Shown piece by piece: positions 1-9,843 of a stretch of 64,000 bases of DNA. Location of the stretch: assembly GCA_944324685.1 (NCBI GenBank), contig CALUXG010000034.1, positions 20,868 to 84,867 of the forward strand, written 5' to 3'. The notes beneath the pieces were generated by a model. That model worked only from the letters and a program-made list of their open reading frames with translations. It was not told the DNA's origin and searched no databases. The number at the start of each line of letters is the position of its first letter. Within the stretch, counting starts at the first letter, position 1. A program made the position numbers and the translations under genes. Source of the stretch: an uncultured Elusimicrobiales bacterium (GTDB taxonomy: Bacteria; Elusimicrobiota; Elusimicrobia; Elusimicrobiales; Elusimicrobiaceae).

Positions 1-597
1 GAAGGACGCGTACCCGTGTACCGCATTCCTTTGCAAAGCGGCGGTTATAAATATTTCTTTGACGAAACCGAGTACCGCGCCTATGCCGATGAGTATGTAT
101 TGGAGAAAAAAGAAGAATTGTCGGCCGACGGAGTGGACATTACGACGCTGGACGATGAAAGCTTGCAGCCGGAACATCAAAGCTTATTTGAATTTGGCAA
201 ATTGCTGGCTTGTGAGAAGAAATTGGAAAGCATGGGATATAATTTCAAACAATATCCCAAAGTGGAAAATGAAAAAGAACGCGTCAGTCCGCTTTTTACC
301 GTCAATAACGGCAAAACGGATGTTTTGGTATTCAGTCTGGCGGAACTGTTAAAGGCCGTCAAAGACGCGGCGTCTTCCGGCGCCATGATACAGCGTTATA
401 AAGGTTTGGGAGAAATGAACCCCGAACAATTGTGGGAAACCACCATGGATCCGTCCAAACGCAAGCTGATACAGGTAAAAATAAATGATGCCGCCGATAC
501 GGAACATGCTTTTACCATGCTGATGGGCGATAAGGTGGAACCCCGCCGCGATTTTATCCAAACGCATGCGTTGGAAGTTAAAAATCTGGACATTTAA
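1..597 (+). CDS. gyrB: DNA gyrase subunit B, C-terminal part (5' end outside window)
   Basis: C-terminal 198 residues of the ATPase subunit of DNA gyrase, which with GyrA introduces negative supercoils. The frame is open from base 1, so the true start lies upstream. The last ~70 residues carry the family's hallmark end: [19 protein letters not shown] followed by a segment ending near EPRRDFI, typical of the GyrB C-terminal domain that docks on GyrA. The stop is doubled (TAATAA). gyrA follows after 42 bp, so the two subunits are probably co-transcribed. ParE is the alternative, but the immediate gyrA neighbour favours GyrB. Confidence 0.96.
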   Translation, partial: EGRVPVYRIPLQSGGYKYFFDETEYRAYADEYVLEKKEELSADGVDITTLDDESLQPEHQSLFEFGKLLACEKKLESMGYNFKQYPKVENEKERVSPLFTVNNGKTDVLVFSLAELLKAVKDAASSGAMIQRYKGLGEMNPEQLWETTMDPSKRKLIQVKINDAADTEHAFTMLMGDKVEPRRDFIQTHALEVKNLDI

Positions 598-639
598 TAA
601 CGGATAGTTGAAAGAACGGTTTAATGGGAGTTTAAGACA

Positions 640-3171
640 ATGAGCGAAGAAATGACCGGTGCGGCCGCCGAGCCGCAGCAAAACAATGTAGATTTGTTTG
701 GCAATATACAGCAGCGCGATATTGCCAATGAAATGCGTTCGTATTATATTGATTATGCCATGAGCGTGATTGTGGGCCGTGCGCTGCCGGACGTGCGTGA
801 CGGGTTAAAACCCGTTCACCGCCGCGTGCTGTATTCCATGAACGAAATGGGCCTTAAATATAATAAGCCCTACAAAAAATCCGCCCGCGTAGTAGGTGAT
901 GTGTTGGGTAAATATCATCCGCATGGAGATATTGCTGTTTATGACACGTTGGTGCGCATGGTGCAGGATTTTTCGCTGCGCCAGCCGCTGATTGACGGAC
1001 AGGGCAACTTTGGTTCTATAGACGGAGATTCTGCCGCGGCTATGCGTTATACGGAATGCCGCTTGCAGCGTATTTCCGATGAAATGCTGAATGATTTGGA
1101 TAAAGATACCGTCAAAATGATTCCTAACTATGACGGATCTTTGATGGAACCCTCGGTTTTGCCGGCCAAATTGCCGGCGCTGTTGGTCAACGGTTCTTCC
1201 GGTATTGCCGTAGGCATGGCGACCAATATTCCGACGCATAACTTAAGCGAGGTATGCGACGGTATTGTAGCCTATATTAAAAATCCGGCCATTACGACCA
1301 AGGAAATGATGAAAATCATTAAAGGGCCGGATTTCCCCACCGGCGCCATTATACGCGGCACCAAAGGCATACATGATTATTTTGAGACGGGCCGCGGCAG
1401 CGTACGCGTGCAGGCCGCCACGGAAATTGAAGAACGTAAAAACGGACGTCAGGCCATTGTGGTAACGGCTATTCCGTATCAAGTCAACAAAACTTCTTTA
1501 ATTGAAAGTATTGTCGCCTTGGTGCGTGATAAAAAAATAACGGATATTTCCGATATCCGCGACGAGTCGGATCGCCGCGGCATGCGTTTGGTCATTGAAA
1601 TTAAACGCGACGGAAATGCGCAAGTCGTATTAAACCATCTCTTTAAGCACACGCAGCTGCAAACGTCTTTTGCGGTGAATATGCTGGCCATTGTGGACGG
1701 CCGCCCTCGCATTTTATCCCTCAAAGACGTGATGAAAGCTTACGTCAAACACCGCCGTGAGATTGTTACCAACCGCACGAAATTTGACTTGAACAAAGCC
1801 CAGCGCCGCGAACATATTTTATCCGGTTTGCTTATTGCGATTGCAAATATGGATGAGGTGGTGGCTATCATTCGCAACAGTCAAGACGCCGCCGCCGCCA
1901 AAGTGGCTTTAATGGGCAAATTCAAGCTTTCCGAAGTACAGGCGCAGGCCATTTTGGATATGCGGCTGCATCAGCTGACGCAGCTGTCTTCTGCGGCTAT
2001 TGAGCAAGAACAGAAAGATTTGCTGAAGTTGATAGCACAGCTGCAAGGCATTTTGGCGGATCCGCAGAAAATTTTGGATATTATCGTCAATGAATTGCTG
2101 GAGCTGAAGAAAAATTACGGAGACGAACGCCGTACGGAGATTGGACCGGACATGACGGAGCTGTCCATGGAAGACCTTATTGAAAAAGAAGATGTGGTCA
2201 TCACCATTTCCAATGACGGTTATGCCAAACGCATTCCTCTTTCCACGTATAAGAGTCAAAACCGCGGCGGCAAAGGCATTATAGGCGGCAAGACGAAAGA
2301 AGAAGATTTCATGGAACATTTGTTTATTACTTCTTCGCACGCCACTATTTTAATGTTTACCAACCGCGGCCGCGTGTTTGCATTGCGCGCTTTTGAAATA
2401 CCCGAAGGAACACGAATGTCCAAAGGCAAAGCGTTGGTCAATTTGCTGCAGTTGGTGGGAGAAGAAAAAGTTACCTCCGCTTTGGCCATAGAAGACTTTA
2501 ATCAAATACAACAGGATTCTTCCGGACAAAAAGCCTGTCTGATTATGTGCACCCGTCTGGGCAGCATCAAGCGCGTGGATTTAGACGCGTTTACCAACAT
2601 ACGCAAGAGCGGTATTATCGCTATTGGTTTGGAAGAAGGGGATGTGCTGATCAGCGTGCAAATGTCTTATGGAAACGGCGATATTATCATCGCTACGAAG
2701 TTCGGCAAATCTATTCGTTTTGATGAAAACGAAGTACGCATTATGGGCCGTCCGGCCAAAGGCGTGCGCGGCATAACGCTTTCCAAAGGCGATGAAGTAG
2801 TGGGTATGGAACAGGCCCCCAACAATGCGCTGCAGCCGGACGTATTGTCCGTGTGTGAAAACGGATACGGCAAACGCACGGCTTTCGGCGAGTATAAACG
2901 CCAGCACCGCAGCGGCATGGGCATTATTACCATCAAAACCACGGAACGCAACGGCAACGTCGTAGGCATTAAGATGGTGGACGAACGCAAAGACCTGATG
3001 GTCGTAACGGAAAAAGGAATGACCATCCGTATCCGCTGTGAAGAAATACGTTCCGTCGGACGCAATGCGCAAGGGGTGCGTTTGGTCAAGCTGGAAGAAG
3101 GCGACAAAATCGCCCGTATCGCTCCTGTCGTCAAAGACGACGAAGAAGAGGTTCAGACGGAAGATAAGTAG
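640..3171 (+). CDS. gyrA: DNA gyrase subunit A
   Basis: DNA-cleaving subunit of gyrase, 843 residues, a normal length. The start is the ATG preceded by GGGAG. The catalytic tyrosine is Y137 in AAMRYTE. The quinolone-determining helix reads [11 protein letters not shown]: the position equivalent to E. coli Ser83 is isoleucine (I98), while the downstream Asp is kept. The C-terminal beta-pinwheel domain has its GyrA box at residues 540-546 as QNRGGKG (canonical QRRGGKG), which supports gyrase over topoisomerase IV ParC. The protein ends in an acidic tail ([11 protein letters not shown]). A terminator follows at once. Confidence 0.97.
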   Translation: MSEEMTGAAAEPQQNNVDLFGNIQQRDIANEMRSYYIDYAMSVIVGRALPDVRDGLKPVHRRVLYSMNEMGLKYNKPYKKSARVVGDVLGKYHPHGDIAVYDTLVRMVQDFSLRQPLIDGQGNFGSIDGDSAAAMRYTECRLQRISDEMLNDLDKDTVKMIPNYDGSLMEPSVLPAKLPALLVNGSSGIAVGMATNIPTHNLSEVCDGIVAYIKNPAITTKEMMKIIKGPDFPTGAIIRGTKGIHDYFETGRGSVRVQAATEIEERKNGRQAIVVTAIPYQVNKTSLIESIVALVRDKKITDISDIRDESDRRGMRLVIEIKRDGNAQVVLNHLFKHTQLQTSFAVNMLAIVDGRPRILSLKDVMKAYVKHRREIVTNRTKFDLNKAQRREHILSGLLIAIANMDEVVAIIRNSQDAAAAKVALMGKFKLSEVQAQAILDMRLHQLTQLSSAAIEQEQKDLLKLIAQLQGILADPQKILDIIVNELLELKKNYGDERRTEIGPDMTELSMEDLIEKEDVVITISNDGYAKRIPLSTYKSQNRGGKGIIGGKTKEEDFMEHLFITSSHATILMFTNRGRVFALRAFEIPEGTRMSKGKALVNLLQLVGEEKVTSALAIEDFNQIQQDSSGQKACLIMCTRLGSIKRVDLDAFTNIRKSGIIAIGLEEGDVLISVQMSYGNGDIIIATKFGKSIRFDENEVRIMGRPAKGVRGITLSKGDEVVGMEQAPNNALQPDVLSVCENGYGKRTAFGEYKRQHRSGMGIITIKTTERNGNVVGIKMVDERKDLMVVTEKGMTIRIRCEEIRSVGRNAQGVRLVKLEEGDKIARIAPVVKDDEEEVQTEDK

Positions 3172-3189
3172 AGAGATAGTTTTCTTTAC

Positions 3190-3219
3190 AAAAACCCCGC
3201 TTTACGGCGGGGTTTTTTA
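3190..3219 (+). terminator. Rho-independent terminator after gyrA
   Basis: ACCCCGC-TTTAC-GGCGGGGT-type hairpin followed by TTTTTT; ends the gyrB-gyrA transcript. Confidence 0.9.
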
Positions 3220-3291
3220 TGTGTTTTTATGCGGATCGTTTGGATAATTGCTTTTGGCTAAAAGAATCTTTTTATTATGGCGTAAGAAAGG

Positions 3292-3320
3292 TTTACAAAA
3301 AGGTTACAAAGTGCTATAAA
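3292..3320 (+). promoter_or_regulatory. Sigma-70-type promoter of the amylase gene
   Basis: TTTACA (3292-3297), 17-bp spacer, TATAAA (3315-3320). The predicted start near 3327 gives a ~15-nt leader that carries AAGGGG before the ATG. Confidence 0.7.
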
Positions 3321-3341
3321 GTAACTAAGGGGAATTGTATT

Positions 3342-4802
3342 ATGAGGACGAATCCGCATATTTTAGAGATAAATACGCGCGCTTGGCTTGCGCGGTTGGA
3401 AGCCAAGCATGGCAGGCGCTTTGCCCTGCAGGAGATTCCTGATGAATATTGGAGGGAATTCAAAGCTCTCGGTTTTGATGCCGTGTGGCTGATGGGCGTG
3501 TGGAAACAAAGCCCAAAAGCAGGTGTGATCGCGCGCGAAAATGCCGACATTTTGGCTCAAATAGGCCAAGTGTATCCTGATTTCAAAAACGAAGACGTTA
3601 TTGCTTCCCCTTACGCCATCTATGAATACGAAGCGGCTTCGGATTTAGGCGGAGAGGCCGGCTTGCGCCAGCTGCACGATAAGTTAAATGCCATGGGCAT
3701 GGATTTGTTTTTGGACTTTGTAGCCAATCATACGGCGATAGACTGTCCGCTGGTGGATACGCATCCAGAATTTTTCATAAACACCGGCAAAGAAGAACCC
3801 CGCACGCATAAAGATTGGTTTTTTCAAAACGCTGCGGGCGTCTGGATAGCACACGGCAGAGATCCTTATTTTGCTCCGTGGACGGACAGCGCCCAGCTGA
3901 ACTATTTTAATCCCAAGACCAAAGAATTCATGTTGCAAAACTTGCTGAAAGTGGCTTCTTTGTGTGATGGGGTGCGTTGTGATATGGCTATGCTGACGCT
4001 GAATAAAGTACACCGCGACACATGGTGGGAATTTATAGGCGGAAATTTGCCGAAAGAGGAATTTTGGTCCGTCGCTTTGCAAAAAGTGCGAGAAGAAAGG
4101 CCGGATTTTAAGTTCATTGCGGAAGTATATTGGGGCCTGGAGTGGGAAATACAGCAGATGGGCTTTGATTACACCTATGATAAAGTGTTGTATGACCGGC
4201 TGCGTTTTTCGGATCCCGAAAGTATAAAAGCACATTTGGGAGCGGAGCATTTGTATCAGATGCGTTCCATTCGTTTTACGGCCAATCACGATGAAGAAGA
4301 AAGCTTAAAAGCTTTCGGAAGGGATAAATCGTTAGCGGCCAGCACCATTATTGCCACCCTGCCCGGTGCGCGCATGATTTATTTCTTTCAGATGATGGGC
4401 CACCCTGTTCGCGTGCCGATACAATACGTAAAAGATTTCTTCCGAGAAGACGCACCCATACGCGCCTATTATGAAAAATTGCTCAAAATTGCTTCCAAGC
4501 CGGCGTTTCACGGCGGGCAGTGGTCTCTGACGGATGTCCGCAATTGCGGCGGCGACGGCTCAAGCCGCAATATCTTGTGCTGGACGTGGAAACAGATGAA
4601 CACGGCCTCTACGGTGCTGATCAATTACAGCGCCGCTCCGGCGCAATGTTTGCTGAAAGTGAAAGCGGCCGGCGGAGACGGAAAACAACTGACGGAAGAA
4701 TTTTCCGGCGAACAAATTTCCGTAACGCCGCAGCTGAGAGAACAAGGATTTGAAGTCAAACTGAATCCTTTTGAAAGCAAAATATTTACATATTCCATTT
4801 GA
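3342..4802 (+). CDS. Alpha-amylase family glycosidase (GH13)
   Basis: 486-residue (beta/alpha)8 GH13 enzyme acting on alpha-glucans. All three catalytic acids are visible: nucleophile D214 in DGVRCDMAM, acid/base E261 in IAEVYWG, and transition-state stabiliser D317 in FTANHDEE; the first conserved region is DFVANH. No signal peptide is present, so it is probably cytoplasmic and may work on glycogen or maltodextrin. The ATG at 3342 is chosen because AAGGGG lies just upstream; an in-frame earlier start would run into the gyrA terminator. The gene is a single transcription unit with its own promoter and terminator. Exact substrate cannot be told; trehalose-type GH13 enzymes are possible. Confidence 0.88.
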   Translation: MRTNPHILEINTRAWLARLEAKHGRRFALQEIPDEYWREFKALGFDAVWLMGVWKQSPKAGVIARENADILAQIGQVYPDFKNEDVIASPYAIYEYEAASDLGGEAGLRQLHDKLNAMGMDLFLDFVANHTAIDCPLVDTHPEFFINTGKEEPRTHKDWFFQNAAGVWIAHGRDPYFAPWTDSAQLNYFNPKTKEFMLQNLLKVASLCDGVRCDMAMLTLNKVHRDTWWEFIGGNLPKEEFWSVALQKVREERPDFKFIAEVYWGLEWEIQQMGFDYTYDKVLYDRLRFSDPESIKAHLGAEHLYQMRSIRFTANHDEEESLKAFGRDKSLAASTIIATLPGARMIYFFQMMGHPVRVPIQYVKDFFREDAPIRAYYEKLLKIASKPAFHGGQWSLTDVRNCGGDGSSRNILCWTWKQMNTASTVLINYSAAPAQCLLKVKAAGGDGKQLTEEFSGEQISVTPQLREQGFEVKLNPFESKIFTYSI

Positions 4803-4803
4803 T

Positions 4804-4834
4804 AAAAACCCCGACGGAAGTCGGGGTTTTTGTT
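4804..4834 (+). terminator. Rho-independent terminator after the amylase gene
   Basis: AACCCCGAC-GGAA-GTCGGGGTTTTT hairpin with U-tract directly after the stop codon. Confidence 0.92.
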
Positions 4835-4977
4835 TGGCGGTTTTTATTTTTTGAACGACAAGCCGCGTTCGGCAAAGGAAAAATGCAAAAAGTTATTTTT
4901 CTTTTGTGTTGGATTTAATACAATATAGAAAAGCCTTTTTCCGGCGGAAGAAATTCGCTTTTTTGCTGTAATTTATC

Positions 4978-5010
4978 TATAATATGAAGTAGTAACTTAC
5001 CGACCGGTAA
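4978..5010 (+). promoter_or_regulatory. ATP synthase operon promoter with palindromic operator
   Basis: A perfect -10 TATAAT lies at 4978-4983; the -35 is weak. From 4997 to 5010 is TTACCGACCGGTAA (arms TTACCG/CGGTAA around AC), placed around the expected transcription start. Read from 4998, the 16-mer matches the site in front of the TetR-family gene at 55178 in 13 of 16 positions. Position and symmetry suggest a repressor site. AAAGAGG before the ATG at 5026 is the ribosome-binding site. Confidence 0.55.
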
Positions 5011-5025
5011 ACAAAAGAGGTTTGC

Positions 5026-5280
5026 ATGCGCTTAGGCCCGTTTACGCCGCGCGATCACGTGGTCATTACCACATTGGGGTTGGAGTTTGCCGTAGCCGTG
5101 GGTTTATGTACTGCTGGCGGTTTTTTGGCAGATAAAAAATTAGGCAGTACGCCATGGCTGTCGATAGGCGGGGTTTTTGTAGGATTTGCGTTGGGCATGT
5201 ATATGGTGGTTAAAGAAGCCAAACGCATGGAACGCGCCGAAGCCGAACAAAAGGACGATAAGAAAAATGGAAGTATCTGA
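5026..5280 (+). CDS. AtpZ/AtpI-like ATP synthase accessory protein
   Basis: 84-residue membrane protein with two predicted helices (about residues 15-35 and 43-62) followed by a charged, lysine/glutamate-rich tail. It opens the ATP synthase operon and overlaps atpB by 14 bp, the usual place of AtpI/AtpZ, small proteins associated with rotor-ring assembly or ion supply. The GG-FxADxxLGSTPWLSIGG pattern fits the AtpZ/I family. Function is assigned from position and topology more than from unique motifs. Confidence 0.75.
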   Translation: MRLGPFTPRDHVVITTLGLEFAVAVGLCTAGGFLADKKLGSTPWLSIGGVFVGFALGMYMVVKEAKRMERAEAEQKDDKKNGSI

Positions 5281-6028
5281 AACCATAGCTCATCATATTT
5301 TAGATCATGATTTGGGAATCATGCTTGGCGCATGGCATTTGCCCATTACCGCGCATACGTTGACCATGTTCGGCATCAGTGTAGTTTTGCTGGTTGTATG
5401 CATTTTAATGTCCCGCACGGGCAAAAGCGTTTTTATGCGGCTGCTGCATACGCTGGGAGAGGAATATGTGGCCTTTATGCGGGACGGCATCGTCATCCCG
5501 GGCATGGGGATTGAAGGGAAGCCTTTCCTGTCTTATTTCTGCACGTTGTTTTTATTTATTTTGTTTTCCAATTTGGCGGGACTTATCCCGCAGATGAAAA
5601 CCATTACGTCCAATATCGCCGTTACCGGCGCGCTGGCTTTGTGTTCCGGCGCTCTGATTGTTTATTGCGGCGTTAAATTTCACGGAGGGTGGGGTTTTGT
5701 AAAAACCTTTGTCCCGGGCGGAACGCCGTGGTGGTTGGTGCCCTTGATTTTTCCGTTGGAAGTCATCAGTCTGATTATTCGCGTATGCGTGCTGGCCATT
5801 CGTCTTTTTGCCAATATGCTTTCGGGACATATGGTGCTTTTGAGTTTATTGTTGATTATTTTTATCATAGGGCAGATGAGCAAAATAGCGGGTGCGGGGT
5901 CCGCCGTACCGGCTATGGGACTGGAAATTTTTATGACCTTGCTGGAGCTGTTGGTGGCGTTTTTGCAGGCGTATGTGTTTACCTTGTTAACGTCCATTTA
6001 TGCAGGGTTGGTCATACATTCTCATTAA
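5267..6028 (+). CDS. atpB: F0F1 ATP synthase subunit a
   Basis: 253-residue integral membrane stator subunit that forms the ion half-channels next to the c-ring. The essential arginine is R179 in VLAIRLFANMLSGH. The N-terminal region (HHILDHDLG...HTLTMFGIS) and multiple hydrophobic helices are typical. The start at 5267 is preferred because it gives the normal N-terminus; an in-frame start at 5186 would be buried in the previous gene. It overlaps the AtpZ/I-like gene, which suggests translational coupling. Confidence 0.95.
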   Translation: MEVSETIAHHILDHDLGIMLGAWHLPITAHTLTMFGISVVLLVVCILMSRTGKSVFMRLLHTLGEEYVAFMRDGIVIPGMGIEGKPFLSYFCTLFLFILFSNLAGLIPQMKTITSNIAVTGALALCSGALIVYCGVKFHGGWGFVKTFVPGGTPWWLVPLIFPLEVISLIIRVCVLAIRLFANMLSGHMVLLSLLLIIFIIGQMSKIAGAGSAVPAMGLEIFMTLLELLVAFLQAYVFTLLTSIYAGLVIHSH

Positions 6029-6067
6029 ATTTAATAAAGCGGGGCATCCCGCAAAAGGAGAAAAACT

Positions 6068-6295
6068 ATGGAACTGGAAGTCTTGAAATACATTGCAGCC
6101 GGCATTGGCGCGGGTTTGACGGTCATCGGAGCCGGTTTGGGCTTAGGCAAAATCGGTAACGCCGCTTTGGAAGGCACCGCCCGCCAGCCCGAAGCCGCCA
6201 ACGCCGTCCGCACGACCATGATTATTATCGCTGCTTTGCTGGAAGGCGCCGCGATGTTAGGCTTGGTCATTTGTTTGCTGACGATGGTTATGTAA
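6068..6295 (+). CDS. atpE: F0F1 ATP synthase subunit c
   Basis: 75-residue hairpin of two membrane helices joined by the conserved polar loop ARQPEA; these form the rotor ring. The ion-carrying carboxylate is E59 in helix 2 (AALLEGAA). Aligned by eye with the sodium-type c subunit of Ilyobacter, the Gln of helix 1 and the Ser after the Glu that help bind Na+ are Leu and Gly here, so proton coupling is the simpler reading. A strong AAAGGAG precedes the ATG. Confidence 0.95.
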   Translation: MELEVLKYIAAGIGAGLTVIGAGLGLGKIGNAALEGTARQPEAANAVRTTMIIIAALLEGAAMLGLVICLLTMVM

Positions 6296-6317
6296 GTTTT
6301 TTCCGGAAGGGGAAAGC

Positions 6318-6827
6318 ATGGATAAACTGTTAAGTCCCGATTTTGGGGTAATGGCGCTGACGGTTGTCAACTTTTTGCTGTTGGTGTGGCTGCTGCATAA
6401 ATTTGCATGGAAAAGCCTCATTGGCGCATTGGAAAACCGCGAACAGCAAATAGCAAATGACAAAGCCGCCGCCGTCAAAGCGCGGGAAGAAGCACAAAGC
6501 GCCAAAGCGGAGCTGGACGCCAAACTGCAGCAAATTTCTGACGAAGCCGCCAAAAAAATGCAAGAAGCCGTGGCTTTGGGGCTTGCGCAGAAAGAGCAGC
6601 TGTTGGCGCAGAGTCAGCAGCAGGCGCAGCAGCTGTTAGAGCAGGCCAAAGCGCAAATAGAGGCGGAAAAAAATAAAGCTTTGGACGATGTGCGCAAACA
6701 GGTGGCAGCCACCGCTTTGCTGGCTGCCGTTAAAATTACGGGCCGGCAAATGGATCAGACGGCGGCCGAAAAGACAGTAGACGAAGTGCTGCAGGAGATA
6801 AAAGACGCGGGTTCGGCCCGTGCCTAA
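6318..6827 (+). CDS. atpF: F0F1 ATP synthase subunit b
   Basis: 169-residue peripheral-stalk subunit: one N-terminal membrane helix (about residues 8-28) and then a long Ala/Gln/Glu/Lys-rich coiled coil that holds F1 against rotation. Only one b gene is present, so a homodimer is expected. GGAAGGGG provides the ribosome-binding site. Identity rests on topology and operon position, which are unambiguous. Confidence 0.93.
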   Translation: MDKLLSPDFGVMALTVVNFLLLVWLLHKFAWKSLIGALENREQQIANDKAAAVKAREEAQSAKAELDAKLQQISDEAAKKMQEAVALGLAQKEQLLAQSQQQAQQLLEQAKAQIEAEKNKALDDVRKQVAATALLAAVKITGRQMDQTAAEKTVDEVLQEIKDAGSARA

Positions 6828-6833
6828 AACGCT

Positions 6834-7361
6834 ATGAAAAGTGCTGACCGTATTTTAGCCGGACGGTATGCCCGCGCGTTTGACGCATTAAGCGAAAACA
6901 ACGCCGATGCGGCGGAACGTTTTAATGCGCTTAAACAAGCGGCGCAAGTTTTGCGCGGCGCCAAAGCGTATATGAATGATCCGGCCGTTGCGTCTGTTGA
7001 CAAAATACATTTAGTCAAAGAGGCGTTCGCTTCTGACAAAGAAGTATCAGGTTTTATTTCCGCTTTGTTGGAAGCAAAAAGATATTATTTGCTGGATGTT
7101 TGCGTCAGCGAACTTCGTCTTTTGCTGGATAAGCGTTTAGGCGTTTTGCGCGCGCAGGTGCAGACGGCGTTTGAGCTGTCTGCCGATCAGAAAAAACGCG
7201 TAGAAGAAGCGCTGGGCCAATTTGCCGGCAAACAAGTGCAGGCTCAATACACGACGGATCCTTCCCTTTTGGGGGGATTGAGCGCCCGTTTGGGAGATGT
7301 ATTGATAGACGGTACACTGAAAGGACGATTTGCAAAATTACAAGAAGAACTAACGAAATAA
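6834..7361 (+). CDS. atpH: F0F1 ATP synthase subunit delta
   Basis: 175-residue OSCP/delta subunit joining the peripheral stalk to the top of F1. The N-terminal helical domain contains the family's RYARAFDAL pattern (residues ~11-19) and the C-terminal part ends with the expected [19 protein letters not shown] segment. It lies 6 bp after atpF and 10 bp before atpA. No clear Shine-Dalgarno is present, consistent with coupling to atpF translation. Confidence 0.94.
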   Translation: MKSADRILAGRYARAFDALSENNADAAERFNALKQAAQVLRGAKAYMNDPAVASVDKIHLVKEAFASDKEVSGFISALLEAKRYYLLDVCVSELRLLLDKRLGVLRAQVQTAFELSADQKKRVEEALGQFAGKQVQAQYTTDPSLLGGLSARLGDVLIDGTLKGRFAKLQEELTK

Positions 7362-7371
7362 CGGTGCGATT

Positions 7372-8895
7372 ATGGCAATAAGACCGGAAGAAATAACCAA
7401 TATTATTAAAGAAAAAATAGAAAAATTTGAAACCAAAGCGGACTTGAGCGAAGTCGGCACCGTCATCCAAGTAGGCGACGGTATTGCCCGCGTATACGGT
7501 TTGAACCAAGTGAAAGCTTCCGAACTGGTGGATTTCGGCAACGGCGTAAAAGGAATGGCTATGAACTTGGAATACGACAATGTCGGCTGCGTGTTGATGG
7601 GATCAGATGATTTGGTGCATGAAGGCGGCACGGTCAAACGGACGGGAGAGGTAATCAGTATCCCCGTAGGCGACGGCATTATCGGCCGCGTGGTGGATCC
7701 GCTGGGACGTCCGCTAGACGGGAAGGGTGAAATCAAGACGGACAAAAACATGCCGTTGGATATTGTGGCGCCCGGCATTGTGGAGCGCCAACCCGTCAAA
7801 CAGCCTTTGCAAACGGGGCTGAAAGCTATAGATGCGCTGGTGCCTATCGGAAAAGGACAGCGCGAGCTGATTATCGGCGACCGGCAAACCGGTAAAACGG
7901 CTATTGCGCTGGATGCCATTATCAACCAGAAGAATTTGCCGGCGGACCAACGATGCTTGTGTATTTATGTGGCAGTCGGTCAAAAAAACAGTACGGTAGC
8001 TCAAGTGGTGCAAACGCTGACAGATTTTGGCGCCATGGAATACACCACGGTGGTTGCGGCGACGGCGGCCGATCCGGCCTCTCTTTTGTATATTGCACCG
8101 TATGCGGGCTGTGCCATTGGCGAATATTTTATGTGGAAAGGCAAAGATGTGCTGATTATTTACGACGATTTGTCCAAACACGCACAGGCTTACCGCCAGA
8201 TGTCTTTGCTTTTGCGCCGTCCTCCCGGACGTGAAGCGTATCCCGGGGACGTGTTTTATTTGCATTCCCGTTTGTTGGAACGCGCCTGCAAACTGTCGGA
8301 TGAAAACGGCGGAGGATCTTTGACCGCACTGCCCATTATTGAAACGCAGGCAAACGACGTTTCGGCTTATATTCCCACCAACGTCATTTCCATTACCGAT
8401 GGACAGATTTATTTGGAAAGCAGTTTGTTTTTGAGCGGCGTCAAACCCGCCATCAATGTGGGGCTGTCCGTATCCCGTGTGGGCGGCTCTGCCCAGCGCA
8501 AGACTATGCGCAAAGTGGCCGGTACGCTTCGCATTGATATGTCCCAATATCAGGAGCTGGAAGGCTTTGCGCAGTTCGGGTCCGAGTTGGACAAAGAATC
8601 CCAACGGCAAATAGCCCGAGGCAAACGCATGAGCGAGCTGCTCAAGCAAAACCAATACCAGCCCATGCGCCTAAGTCAAGAAGTGTTGGCGCTGTACGCC
8701 GGCGTACACGGTTACACGGACGGTATAGAAGTGGAGCACGTACGCGAATATGAAAAACAATTGTTGGCGTGGGCCGACTTGCAGCAAAAAGATTTAATGA
8801 AAGAGCTGGACGACGCCAAAGAATTAACCGATGATTTGGCCAAAAAAATGGATGCGGCGTTGGAAGCGTTCAAAAACGTCTTTCGCGCAAATTAA
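7372..8895 (+). CDS. atpA: F0F1 ATP synthase subunit alpha
   Basis: 507-residue non-catalytic nucleotide-binding subunit of the alpha3beta3 hexamer. The P-loop GDRQTGKT is at residues 169-176, and the arginine finger lies in the [10 protein letters not shown] segment. Length and domain order (beta-barrel, nucleotide-binding domain, helical C-terminus) are standard. It is followed after only 9 bp by a sugar-nucleotide epimerase gene instead of atpG, an unusual interruption of the operon. Confidence 0.97.
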   Translation: MAIRPEEITNIIKEKIEKFETKADLSEVGTVIQVGDGIARVYGLNQVKASELVDFGNGVKGMAMNLEYDNVGCVLMGSDDLVHEGGTVKRTGEVISIPVGDGIIGRVVDPLGRPLDGKGEIKTDKNMPLDIVAPGIVERQPVKQPLQTGLKAIDALVPIGKGQRELIIGDRQTGKTAIALDAIINQKNLPADQRCLCIYVAVGQKNSTVAQVVQTLTDFGAMEYTTVVAATAADPASLLYIAPYAGCAIGEYFMWKGKDVLIIYDDLSKHAQAYRQMSLLLRRPPGREAYPGDVFYLHSRLLERACKLSDENGGGSLTALPIIETQANDVSAYIPTNVISITDGQIYLESSLFLSGVKPAINVGLSVSRVGGSAQRKTMRKVAGTLRIDMSQYQELEGFAQFGSELDKESQRQIARGKRMSELLKQNQYQPMRLSQEVLALYAGVHGYTDGIEVEHVREYEKQLLAWADLQQKDLMKELDDAKELTDDLAKKMDAALEAFKNVFRAN

Positions 8896-8904
8896 GGAGC
8901 GGGC

Positions 8905-9834
8905 ATGGAAAGCAAGAAAAAATATTTAGTTACCGGCGGCGCCGGATTTATAGGAAGCAATATCGCCAAAACGCTGGAAGCCCAAGGCCATGAAGTGACG
9001 GTGATTGATGATTTTTCCAAAAACGGACACTTCAAAAATCTGATCGGTTTCAAAGGCGACGTTATTGCGGCGGATCTGTTTGAATATTTGCCCGAAAACG
9101 ATTATTTTGACGCCATCTTTCATGAGGCCGCCATCACGGATACGACGGTGATGGACCAAAAAAAGATGATGGAACAAAATGTGGAGGCTTTCCGCAATTT
9201 GTTAAATTACGCGGCCGAAAATGAAATTCCCAAGGTGATTTATGCCTCGTCCGCCGCCACGTACGGCAACGGCGCCGTTCCCATGAAAGAAAGCCAACCG
9301 ACACATCCGGAGAACGTATACGGTTTTTCCAAAGTGATTGATGATAATGTCGCCCGTCTGTTCAGCCATGATCATCAGGATATGAAGATTATCGGCTTGC
9401 GTTATTTCAACGTATTCGGCCCGGGTGAAGATTATAAGGGCAAAATGGCCAGCATGGTCTATCAGCTGTACAATCAGATGAAAGCCGGCCAGCGTCCGCG
9501 TGTTTTTAAGTTCGGAGAGCAGATGCGCGATTTTGTGTATGTAAAAGACGTGGTCAAAGCCAATTTGTGCGCACTGCAGAACGGCAAAGAGACCGCTGTA
9601 TATAATTGTGCAACGGGGATAGCCCGCAGTTACAATGACGTCATTAAATGCCTAAACAAAGAACTGGGTACAAAATTGGAGCCGGACTATATAGACAATC
9701 CGTATCCGTTTTTCCAAAATAAAACCGAGGCCGACATGTCTTTGGCTTTTGAAAAAATCGGGTACAAGCCGGATTACACGCTGGAAACAGCCATAGCCGA
9801 TTACGTGAAAATTTTGGAAAACAGAAATAAATAA
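8905..9834 (+). CDS. hldD: HldD-like ADP-glyceromanno-heptose 6-epimerase (SDR family)
   Basis: 309-residue extended short-chain dehydrogenase. The NAD(P)-binding motif GGAGFIGSNI is at residues ~11-20 and the catalytic pair Y139/K143 lies in YGFSK. The segments FHEAAITDTT, RYFNVFGPGEDYKGKMAS and MRDFVYVKDVV match the HldD/RfaD subfamily rather than GalE. HldD makes ADP-L-glycero-D-manno-heptose for the lipopolysaccharide inner core. The gene has its own AAGGAG and sits tightly between atpA (9 bp) and atpG (9 bp), so it must share the ATP synthase transcript. No other heptose genes are in the window. A generic nucleotide-sugar epimerase is the alternative. Confidence 0.82.
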   Translation: MESKKKYLVTGGAGFIGSNIAKTLEAQGHEVTVIDDFSKNGHFKNLIGFKGDVIAADLFEYLPENDYFDAIFHEAAITDTTVMDQKKMMEQNVEAFRNLLNYAAENEIPKVIYASSAATYGNGAVPMKESQPTHPENVYGFSKVIDDNVARLFSHDHQDMKIIGLRYFNVFGPGEDYKGKMASMVYQLYNQMKAGQRPRVFKFGEQMRDFVYVKDVVKANLCALQNGKETAVYNCATGIARSYNDVIKCLNKELGTKLEPDYIDNPYPFFQNKTEADMSLAFEKIGYKPDYTLETAIADYVKILENRNK

Positions 9835-9843
9835 GGATTTTGT

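Noticed and set aside
6068..6295. Sodium-coupled ATP synthase
   Set aside because: The helix-1 Gln and the Ser after the carboxylate that typify Na+-type c subunits are Leu and Gly here.
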